From assembly GCA_027924645.1 (NCBI GenBank), contig BSBN01001482.1:11240001-11304000 (forward strand): DNA of 64,000 nt, in the 5' to 3' direction. This DNA comes from Cunninghamia lanceolata (taxonomy: Eukaryota; Streptophyta; Pinopsida; Cupressales; Cupressaceae). This document shows positions 25,301-37,300 of the stretch, in pieces (the first letter of the stretch is position 1; every line of letters starts with the position of its first letter). A model generated the notes under the pieces. The model ran no database searches. It saw only the letters and a list, made by a program, of their open reading frames with translations, and was not told where the DNA came from. The position numbers and the translations under genes were made by a program.

Positions 25301-28300
25301 TAGCACATAGAACCCAAATTGCTAAAGGCGCCAATTTCCCTCTATATAACCATAAAATTGCGCCTTTGAAGAATGCATGAGTCCATGACATCAAAATTAG
25401 TGCCTTGAGAAGGAGCTCACTTTATAAGTCATTTCCCATTGTTGAATGGCAAATTTGAGGCCAAGGTACCTAGGTGCCTTTGTTTATCATTCCTACATCA
25501 TATGAACGCCTAGGTTGAAATTGCACCAAAGACACGTTTCGAATGAACCTTATAAGGGGGATTGACCTTTTTAAACCCTTGCAATTGTTTGAAATTACTT
25601 TAAGTGATGAATGTGGGACTAAGTGATGTTAGGTGCCCTTTGCTCCTCTTTTTACCTATATAAGCGCCTAAGTTTGAAGTGGCATTATTACATGTTTAAA
25701 GTTGTTTTTATCTTATGAAGTCATTGATATATCGTTTACCTTGTCTTGTAGGATCATCAATAATGCTAAGGAGTTATCCAAGGAATCACCTTCAAGCAAG
25801 GAGTAAGGAGTATCATGCTAGCCGCCTTTGAAGGAGTGTTGATGAAGTCAAGGAATCATCAAGAGCAAGTACTTGAGTACCCTTCAAGTTCAATCTTCAT
25901 CAGTGACATCATGTTGGGTCACATCTAGTTTAAGTATACTTCATCATTTCCATCATGTTCAAAGACAAGGTATTCCTACATTATGTTCAAATCTTCAAAG
26001 GTTCATCAAGATTCAAAGTTTCTTTGAGAAGTCATCTACACAAGGTGTTATTATCTACACTCCAAAGAGTCAATTCAAAGGTCATCAATGAAGGATAACT
26101 TCATCAATTTCTACATTGAAGACATTCATCTATTCAATTTCAAGTTCCTCCTGAATCTTCAAGTCCAAGAGAGGTCTTCTACTCCAATACATGATTGAAT
26201 CATCATCATCTACATCAAGAAGCTACACAGAAGATCGTCATATCAACTTACCTACAAGAAGGAGAAACATTACAAAGTCAATCAAATGAGCTACAAGTAT
26301 CATACATCCAGTTGCAAGGAAATGAACAAGGCAAGATATACAAGATGTATTCCTAAACATACAAGTTCAAGCAATCACATTGAATACATCACACAAAGAT
26401 GATACAATTTTCAAAGTATGCTGAAGTAGCATCTATGTGGCGTATACCTCTTATCATTTAATTATATCAGTCGCATTGATTCAATAACATTAAATGTATC
26501 ATTTAATAAAAGAAGTCAAAGGGATTCCTATGTGGAAGAATATTTTAAATGCTTTCGCCTTACCTTATCACATTGGAAAACGTGCCATCATTGCCTCTCT
26601 TTTGTGCTAAAAATAGCAAGTTGTTGTAACTACCTTTGAGGTGGCACGATCTAGACCCTTGGCTATCAAATTAATCTCAGCGATTCATTGTATTCTGGAG
26701 CACTATATAAAGGCCTTGTTGCCTCATTTGTAATTCAGTAGTCAGTAGGCAAGTAGGAGTAGAGTAGGAGAGACTCTCGAAATTCCTTGAGAGGACTGGA
26801 GATTGTTGTAAATATTTTCAAGATTAATGCAAAAGACATTGGAGCTACTTGTTTGGTGTTTAAGTGTTATCTTGTGGAGTAACATGATTTCTGGTATCTT
26901 GAATTGAGTGGAGAGATGTTTCAAATAGATTAGAGCTCATTGATGTAATGTATGTTGTACTGAATATTTGATCAACCCCTAGCTCATGCTTTTAACATTC
27001 ATCTCTGGTGAATTGTTGTGTAAAGCTAATCTGAGCCATATTTGTATAAGTTCGATTATGAATGCTTGTTTGAGCTGTGTCGTCTTATGGGTGCTCATAT
27101 GAACCTTCATGATTTGAAAACCATTCGTGAAACCTTAGGAGATTGCACCAACTTCATGTAGTTGTAGGCATCCTTGGCGAAGTGAAGTTAGGTTAATTCA
27201 GGGGTTTATCTATTCGTACATCATCATTGCTTCATTGACCTTAGATTAGTTTTCCTAAACCCTTGCCTTTTTACTTTTCTTCATTATTGAAACCTTGTAC
27301 ATACATCATCCACACTGAAAGGAGGAACAAGTTGAATGAAAAGAGAAGAATTTGCGTAAGTCCCTTTGTGTTTAACAGCAAAATCATACTTAGTCACTGA
27401 GCTGTCTCTTAGAAAATCATAAAAAAGGAACCTTGGAGTCATCTTGTTTGATCACTTCGTTCAGCATTCGAGAGGCTTTGCTCAAGAGGGAGTCAGATAC
27501 TTTGTATTTCACTCTAATTGTTGACTTGTCCAAAAACAATCATCAACAAGTAGTTGTGCAATTAGTTGTGAAACTGAACCAGAGTGATTGTATGCATTTT
27601 TTGAAATCATAATAAAGGAGATCCTGTTGGTTTTGTTTTGCTGTGATTCGAATTCACTGTGTAGTCGGGTTTCTGTTTTGCATTCGAGATGGGAAATTAA
27701 CCCATTCCACCGGTTGGATTATTTCTTAATCGGTGGAATGGTTGTAAATAGATATTTTTGTTTTTGTTTTGTAATTTTCTCTTTGTTCATTTCATGGAGG
27801 CAGGATCGTTTACAACATGCATTGATTTACTCTAGCATCCTCATGTGCTAGGTTTTGAAGCTTGAAATCTATGTTAATTTGCTAAGGAAACAGATCAGAT
27901 CGATTCTAGGGTTTGCAGTGTTAAAATTGTGAAGGTTTGCAGGTTTTTCATTTAACATGCATTTGACATATAACCACGGATATATATTCTGTGAGTATAT
28001 CGCTATCGCATGTTCTGAGTATATCGCATTTGTCCATCGCTGTTGTATGGAAGGACATACAAGTCTATCGCAGATACAAGGGAGAGAGAAAGTCCAAGAT
28101 CCTCAGTTGGCATACAAGAAAGTCAAAGTTCGTGTCAAATATACAGTCGGCGAAGTATGCGGAAGAATGCATCTTTCGCTTGCATGTTTTGAATGCACTT
28201 TTTAGAATGTACATCCCGAATGTACATTGAAGATATACGAGTTCTGTGTATATCGCAAGGGAGTGTTGGGTTCATATTGTGTGTATCCCGCAAATGTATG

Positions 28301-31300
28301 GTTCTGTGTATCCCGCCGAAGCACTTTTCGATTGCATGTACTGAATGTACATTGTAAATGTACAACGGTTTGATACAAGTGGGTCAACGCCGGTCAAAGG
28401 AGTTGTTTGCATGTTTGAGTTTGTATCTTGCGATTGTATATTTACAACACGCATATACATTGCATAACGATACAAGCAGTGACCGATAGAAGCGGTGAGA
28501 GGAACCGGCAGTAGAAGGTTATCGAATTCACATTCAAAGTTGTATGTGTCGGGGCGAGAAAAGTCGTCGGCGAATAATTGAAAGTGGTGCCGATGGTTGT
28601 ATATCACGGCGATAGGAAAAGTGAATGCATGTACATCGTGGAATGTACATACAAAGGCAAATGTATATTTTTGACATACAAGGGAGAATGTATGTTGGGT
28701 AAACAGTTTGGCACCCATTTTCAAACGTTTCCGCCAACGGCTCTGCATCATAGTGGTATCAGAGCGAAGGAGTATCTTCTGGGAAGATAAGAAGACGATA
28801 AGATGTCAGATGAAGAAGGATCATTAGAACTTCCAGCAAGGATGACCAACGCTGAGTTGGCTGTGCTGGTGAAGAAGCAGATCGCAGAGAGCAAAGCAGT
28901 AAAGGCTCAGAATCAGGCCTTGAAAGATGAGTTGGAAAAGTTGAGGGATAAAGTAGGTTCTGGTAAAGAAGATGACAGGGATGAAGAGGAGATCCCTAGG
29001 CGGGAAGAGATGGATGTTCCTGTAGACCAGAGGCCCTTAATTAATGCCCTCAAATCCATGGAGAGAAGAACCATGGATGTGAAACTGGATTTACCAGTGT
29101 TTACAGGAAAGATGGATCCTGATTTAGTGATGGAGTGGATAGACTCCTTGAACAATTTCTTTGAAATAGAGAAAATACTAGAATTTCAGAGGGTAAAGAT
29201 AGCCCAATCCAAAATGAAAGAGGTTGCATTGACTTGGTGGAATTTCATCCAAGATGACAGGGTGCAAGAGGGAAAGTGTAGAGTTGCTACTTGGAAGAAG
29301 ATGATGGCTTTAGTGAAGGAAGCCTATGTTCCATTGGATTACAGTATCCAATTACATAAGAGAAGACAAAATCTGAAGCAGAAGGAGCTAGATGTCAGCT
29401 CATACACCGAAGAATTCATGAAACTTTGTGTCAAGACAGAAGTAAAGGAAAGTGAGGAAGAAAGGGTAGCAAGATACCTTAATGGATTGAGATTTAACAT
29501 TCAGGAAGATTTAAATCTGCATAACCCAGATACAGTTCAGAAGTGTTTCCAATTGGCACTGAAAGTGGAAGAAAAACTAAAGAGAAGGCAAGAATAGAAC
29601 AATAGAGGAAGAGGAAGACAGCAAAGAGGGGGAAGAAGTCCTTTCAGAGGCAGAGGACATGGACTTGGATATCAAGGTGAATCCAATCAGGAGAGTAGCA
29701 AAGGAGAAAGCAGTCAAACGCAAAAAGGAAGTTATGATCAAAAAGGAAACTTTAGGGGTAGAAGACCACCGTTCAGAGGAAGATCCCAAAACAGAGGATC
29801 TATCTGATGTTACAATTGTAATCAAGAAGGCCATATAGCGAGTAGATGTCCAGAAAAATAAACAAGTTCAATGGGAGAAAGAAGAACAAATATGATCCAA
29901 GAACCTGAAAGCCAAAATGTGAAAAGCTCAAACACTTTTCAAAGTGTGAATGCTCCTGATAGTTATGGGTATCCTGAGAAAGGAGAATCTTTAATGATGA
30001 GGAGAACAATGACCACCATGAAGATGCTTGAAAGAGAACCTCCACAAAGGAAGTCTCTCTTTAGAACTACTTGCAAGGCAGGAGGAAAGGTATGTAAAGT
30101 TCTGATTGATTCTGGATCTACTGAAAATTTTGTGTCTATTAAAATGGTAGAAAAGCTTAAGCTTAGGAAATTACCAGACCCTTGCCCATATAAGGTCTCA
30201 TGGCTTACCCAAGGTCAGCATACAGTTGTAGAAGAGCAGGCTTGGGTAGAATTTCAGATTGGCACATATAAGGATAGGTTATTGTTTGATATTACCAAGA
30301 TGGATGCTTGCCATCTCCTATTTGGAAGACCATGGCAGTATGACTTGAAAGCACGCCATGATGGAGTTAGGAATACATATTCAATTACCAAGGATGGTAA
30401 AGTGATAGAATTACTTCCACTAATGGAGAATGAGGTGGAATCAAAAGGGAAAAAAGTCAAGGTGATGATGGTAGAAAGCAAACAATTTATGAAGGAGATA
30501 GTAGAAGAGGGTACAGTTGCATATGCCCTAATTCCATGTCTAACAGCAAACAAAGAACAGCAGCAAGAAGTCAAGGGAGAAAAGAAACAGAGGTTTATAG
30601 ATCCAGCTGTCCAAGAGTTGTTGGATAAGTACAAAGGTATCATCTCTGATGGAATGCCAAGATCCCTACCACCTGTAAGGGATATCAGTCATTGTATAGA
30701 TCTGATTCCAGGATCTACACTCCCAAACAAGGCAGCATACAAGCTTACTCTAGAACAGAATGCAGAAGTTGCAAGATAGATTGAGGAATTGTTGGAGACA
30801 GGCCTAATTGGCAAAAGCTTAAGCCCATGTGCAGTACCGGCTGTACTAGCACCCAAGAAGGAAGGCACTTGGAGACTTTGTATTGACTCCAGAGCTATCA
30901 ACAAGATAACAATTAGGTATAGGTTCCCAATCCCAAGGATAGAAGATTTGCTTGACTGTTTAGGAGGTGCTAAGTATTTCACCAAAATAGATTTGAAGAG
31001 TGGTTATCATCAGATCAGAATTAGGCCAGGAGATGAGTGAAAAACAACATTTAAAACAAATGAGGGATTGTATGAGTGGAAGGTCACGCCTTTTGGTCTG
31101 TCCAATGCTCCTAGTACTTTTATGAGATTGATGAATGAGGTTTTGAAAGAATTCATAGGCAAGTTTGTCATAGTATATCTGGATGACATCCTGATTTTCA
31201 GTAATACAAAGGAAGAGCATCTCAAACATAGACATGGTTCTCAAGAGGTTGCATGAAGAGCAGCTGATGATCAATTTGGAAAAGTGTCTATTTATGCAGG

Positions 31301-34300
31301 AGGAGATCACCTATTTGGGTTTTGTTATTTCATAGGGTAAATTGAAAATGGATAAAGCGAAGTTACGTGCCATATTGTCTTGGCCAACTCCTAGAACCAT
31401 GAATGATGTCAGAAGTTTCCATGGGTTAGCAACTTTTTATAGGAAGTTTATAAAAGGGTTTAGTCATATCTGTGCACCCATGCTTGACACCATAAAAGGA
31501 GGACAGAAGTGCAGATTCACTTGGACAAAAGAAGCAGATGATTCATTTGAGACATTGAAGAAGGTGGCATAGCAGCCAGTTCTTGCACTTCCAGATTTTA
31601 GAAAGATTTTTCAGGTAGAATGTGATGCAAGTCACATGGCAATTGGAGCTGTACTCAGTCAAGAAGGTAGGCCTATTGCATTTTTCAGTGAGAAGCTCAA
31701 TGATGCTAGGAAAAGATACTCATCCTATGATTTGGAGATGTATGCTCTAGTCCAGTCACTTAAGAAGGGGAGGCATTACTTAATGCCAAAGGAATTCATA
31801 GTATTCACAGATAATCAGGCTCTTAGTTTCATAAACAACCAAGAGAAGCCGAACCACAGACATATGAAGTGGGTAGAGACTTTGCAAGCTTTTACTTTCA
31901 CACTTAAGCACCAAAAAGGGGTCAAGAATAAGGTAGCAGATGCTTTGAGCAGGAGAGCCCTAACCATAAATCAGATTCAACTGGAAAGTGTTGGCATTGA
32001 TTCCTTGAAGACTATGTATGATGCTGATGAAGATTTTGGAGAGATATATCAAGTATGTACTTCTTTTGGAGACAAATATCATGCTGAATTCTCTGAATTT
32101 CTGATCCAGGATGGATTGTTGTTCAAAGGTGGACAGTTGTGTATACCAAGGTGTTCTATGAGGTTGAACATCATTAAAGAGAAACATTATGGAGCTATGG
32201 CAGGACATTTTGGTTTGGATAAGACTCTTGATCTTGTCAGGAGACATTATTATTGGCCTAAGTTGCAATCAGATGACCGAAAATTTGTGGAGACATGTGT
32301 GATATGTCAGAAAGCAAAAGGAAGATCAACTAATGCAGGTTTATATCAGCCATTGCCCATTGCTTCTAGACCATGGGAAAGTATAAGCATGGATTTTGTG
32401 TTGGGTTTACCCAGAACCAGGAAAGGGTATGATAGTGTTTTTGTTGTAGTGGACAGATTCAGTAAAATGGCACACTTCTTACCATGCAAAACCACTTGTG
32501 ATGCTTCCTCTGTTGCAGACTTGTTTTTCAAGGAAATAGTAAGGATACATGGATTGCCATTGACCATAGTGTCTGATAGAGATGTGAAATTTATTGGCCA
32601 TTTTTGGAGGACTCTTTGGAAGAAGCTCGGAACCAATTTATCTTTTTCATCCGCATATCATCCTCAAACAGATGGACAAACTGAAGTAGTCAACCGTTCT
32701 CTGGGAAATCTGCTAAGATGTTTGACAACACAGCATGGAGAAAAGTGGGATAACATCCTACCACAGGCAGAGTTTTCTTATAATGATACCATCAATAGGA
32801 GTACAGGGAAATCACCTTTTCAGGTAGTTTATGGTATCCATCCCAGAGGTATTTTGGAATTGAGAGATCTACCTACAGGAGAATCTATCAGTGCAGATGG
32901 AGAAGCTTTTGCAGCAGCAATCAAAGAGGTACATGATCAAGTCAAGATTCAACTCCAGCAAACCACAGTGAAATATAAAGATTATGCTGACAAGAAGAAG
33001 AAAGATGTCCAGTTTGATGTTGGAGATTTGGTATGGGTTCATTTGAAGAAGGAAAGACTTCCCAAAGGAAAATATACCAAACTAATGCAACGAAAGATTG
33101 GCCCATGTCAGATTTTGAAAAAGTGTGGACCGAATGCTTATGAGATCCAACTTCCTTCTGATCTTGGATTGTCACCTATATTCAATGTATGTGATTTAAC
33201 TCCATACAAGCAGAATACAGATGTAGAACAGGAACCATTGGAGGATATAGCAGATGATGACATTCCTAAACATGATCCATCACAGTTGCAGAAGATTTTG
33301 GACTCAAGAGTGGTCAAGAAGACAAGGAACAAAGCATATATGGAATACTTAGTGGCTTGGCAAGGCAAACCTGATTCAGAGGCAATTTGGATGACTGCAG
33401 AACAGATCAACAAATATGGTTCAGACTTGCACACTCTCATCTCAAGTGGACTTGAGATTTCTTCTCTCGGGGAGTATGGTGCAGGAGCACCCCTTCAAAA
33501 TAGAGACTAGGTCTTAATATAGTATGTTTTATGCATTTTGAATGTAATAAGGTCCATTTGACCAATTCTTATGTTTGTAAGTCAATCTAGGTTTATGTGC
33601 AAGTTAGTTAGAGTTTGTTATGTTAGTTGTCTTCTCCCAGCCACTGGGAATCAAATCTGTATTACTCTTATGAGTAGTTATACATACACTAGATCAAATC
33701 AGTGCGAGAGGATAATTGAATAGAGGAGATAGATAGATTGGGGATTCGTCAATACAGTAGTTGTGCAATCAGTTGTGAAACTGAACCAGAGTGATCGTAT
33801 GCATTTTCTGAAATCATAATAAAGGAGATCTTGTTGGTGTTGTTTTGCTGTGATTCGAATTCACTGTGTAGTCGGGTTTCTGTTTTGCATTCGAGATAGG
33901 AAATTAACCCATTCCACCAGTTGGATTATTTCATAATCGGTGGAATGGTTGTAAATAGATGTTTTTGTTTTTGTTTTTGTTTTGCAATTTTCTCTTTGTT
34001 CATTTCATGGAGGCAGGATCGTTTACAGCATGCATTGATTTACCCTAGCATCCTCATGTGCTAGGTTTTGAAGCTTGAAAGCTATGTTAATTTGCTAAGG
34101 AAACAGATCGGATTGATTCTAGGGTTTGTAGTGTTAAAATTGTGAAGGTTCGCGGGTTTTTCATTTAACATGCATTTGACATATATACAGTAAATGTATG
34201 CCGGATATACATTCTGTGAGTATATCGCTATCGCATGTTCTGAGTATATCGCATTTGTCCATCGCTGTTGTATGGAAGGAACATACAAGTCTATCGCAGA

Positions 34301-37300
34301 TACAAGGGAGAGAGAAAGTCCAAGATCCCCAGTCGGCATACAAGAAAGTCAAAGTTTGGGTCAAATATACAATCGACGAAGTATGCGGAAGGATGCATCT
34401 TTCACTTGCATGTTTTGAATGCACTTTTTAGAATGTACATCCCGAATGTACATTGAAGATATACGAGTTCTGTGTATATCGCAAGGGAGTGTCGGGTTTA
34501 TATTGTGTGTATCCGCAGATGTATGGTTCTGTGTATCCCGCCGAAGCACTTTTCGATTGCATGTATTGAATGTACATTGTAAATGTACAACAGTTTGATA
34601 CAAGTGGGTCAACACCGGTCAAAGGATTTGTTTGCATGTTTGAGTTTGTATCTTGCGATTGTATATTTACAACGCGCATATACATTGCATAACGATACAA
34701 GCGATGTGTTGATGTTTTCTTGACAACAACAACATTAGAATAAAACACCAAGTGCTCTATCCTCTCTTGAACAAAGCGTCTCGAATGCTAAACTATGTGA
34801 TCAAACAAGAACGCTCCAAGGTTCCTTGTACGTGATTTGCAACGAATAGCCTTGGTGGTGTGATGTGATTTGCTGTGTCACAAAGGGACGTACATAGAAT
34901 TGTCATCTCTCCATTCAAATAAGTTACTCTTTCCTTGTGAAATGGAACTTCTTCTGATCAACTATGAAAAGAAAATGCAAAAGACAAAGGTTGAGAAAGC
35001 TAATCTAAGGACAATGAAGTGATGGATGATGTCAAGATAGACAAATTCCTCATATAACCCAACTCCGCTTCACCATGAGGACCAACAACTACACAAAGTT
35101 CGGTGCAATCTTCTAAGGTAACTCAAAGATTTTCAAATTGCGAAGTATTCATCCAAACACCCATAGCTGGCGTAGCTTGAACAATCTTCACAACCGAACT
35201 AAAGCATGTAAAGGTTTAGGCTAACTTTGCAAAGTGAGTTGCCATCGACAATCCACAAAAAGTATGAACCATTAAGGAATTCATCAAATATCTTAACATA
35301 TTGGCATCACATCAATGAACTTCTAATCTAACTCTACTTGGAAACATTTCTCCGTCATCCGCGAGAATTTGAAACCATGCCAACATCCCACAATCACACA
35401 AATCACCATGAAAAATCAACAATGAGCTTGTATTGATCTAGGAAGTGTTTTTACAACAATTTCACAATATCTCTTCAATGACATCGAAGAGTTTCCTCTA
35501 CTCTACTTGCTATTCTACTCTCCTACAGCAACTCTACTCCTAATCTCCTTTTTTTATTGTCTTACAAATGAGAGAAGTGAGCCTTATATAGAACTCAAAA
35601 ATTACAATGAATGGCTCAGATTGATTTAGCAATCAACGGCCGAGATTGAGACAACAAGGTGATTTGTTACAAAATTGTCTATTTTTAGAACATGAAAGAG
35701 GCAATGAAGGCACAATTTCCAATGTGATAAGCATCTTGGGAGTATCTTTATGGCAGGCCCTCTTACATGGCAGAATGTGATTAGCTTGATGATGTGTACG
35801 TATCACCCCAGCATCTTTGAATGAACTAGTCTGATTCTCCTCATGTTCACTTTACTTAGAATATTTTCTTCTTGTTGTCTTGATGTAACTCATGGATTGC
35901 TTTGATGATCATGCTCATCTCTCATCTGGTGATGTTGTGCCTGTGCAAGATCATGTCTCTAGACAGTTGCATGGACTCATGGAGTAGACTAGTGCCTGAT
36001 GAGAGTTCTTCTTGTCTGGCACATGATATGTGAGCTTCTAGATGATGACCTCCTTCAAGGTATGTGTGGTGAAGTGACAACCTTCCACTGATCCTCGCCT
36101 CAAATGGATGATGCTCTTGATGATGAACTACACTTGTAACCTTGATCATCTTAGACTAGCTCCCTTTCACATGGCATTGATGTCTTCCTCATCCAGACAT
36201 ACGAAGTCTTTGAACTAGATGTTGGAGCTCTCCTCCATGTGGTGATGATGACAAACCTTAACAATTTTCCTCCATCTTCCAAACTTCTCATGTATGAACT
36301 TTCGCCATTCACCTCCTCAAACCTCCATCACCTGCAAGAAGAAACACCTCAAATTAAGACTTGATATAAAGGATTTTCAATAACAAATTACATTCATCTT
36401 ATGCATGTGGGATCAAAAAATGACATTCCAAAGCATCCATCACTTGTCAAAATCAAATTTGAAAGTTACACTTTGAATTCACTTGACAACTCACCTCCTT
36501 CTCTGGCCTACCTGCCTGAGCGGGTTTAAAGGTCATGTCGGAACTGTGGAACGTGAAATTCCATGCTTGAGTGTCTAGGCCGACCTTCTTGGGCGGGTTT
36601 AGAGGTGATAGGCGGACAGTGTCTTGTGAATGACATGACATTATCCAGGCAAAGTGCTCAAGACCGCCTAGCATGGGCGGGTTTGGAGGGTGTGTGTGGA
36701 CAAATTCATGTGGAAGGTAACATTGTCCATGTGAGGGGTCTAAAGCCGCCTAGGAAGGGCGGGCTGGAGGATGACCTTTGGATTTTTCAACTTAAATAAC
36801 TTTGCACTTGTTCATTTCACCTCTGACATGTTCATCTTCATTATTTCCATTGATTTTACTTGCAAATCGTATTGTCTACATCCCTGGGTGGTTCTGGAGG
36901 TGTTGTTTGGAGAATGCATTGTGTCAGGTGACATAATCCACAAGGACCTCTTGAGGCCGCCCAGGTAGGGTGGCTTTAGAGGTGACCCTTGGATTTTTCC
37001 TCAAAATGCCTCAAAAAAATTCAAGCCTATGAACTTCCATCAAATCTTCATGATCTCATTGTACTTCAACTCAAAACATTGCAAACTTGATAGGTCTTCT
37101 ACTTGAGCGGGTTTAAGGTTGATGTCTGAAGAGTGTGTTGTGCAAGAGGTGAAGTTGTCCAAGCATAGAGGTCAAGGCCGCCCAGGAAGGGCGGGCTAGG
37201 AGGTGGTGAGTGGATTTTCAACATTTAGGAACTTCTTACCTTTGAACTTGACTATCTCCTCTCCTTTGTGCCATCTTGATCAAACAAACTTAGCAATTTA

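Larger units (their letters stand above)
11910..27548 (+). mobile_element. Giant solo LTR C1 (4.9 kb net), inserted in B's 5' LTR
   Basis: Begins TGTTGTGACC at 11910, ends CATCAACA at 27548, and is flanked by AGTAG (11905-11909 and 27549-27553). Removing element A and its duplication leaves 4,887 bp. It has no coding frame, but a TATA box (tatataaa, 26704-26711) lies about 0.84 kb before its right end, as in an LTR with U3, R and U5. C2 is a homologous copy in the other 3' LTR. It carries about 30 GCGCC motifs between 23090 and 25680. These points make it a solo LTR of an unusually long-LTR family. Confidence 0.8.

Noticed and set aside
23090..25680. Regularly recurring short motif as a possible CRISPR array
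   Set aside because: The repeat is only 6-8 bp with irregular spacing, in a plant LTR with TATA box and target duplication. No cas-type gene exists in the window.
27957..28790. Cys/His-rich small frames in the B LTR (also 34082-34751)
   Set aside because: They occur in both LTR copies in overlapping frames and derive from the TGTACAT/GTATATCGC repeats.
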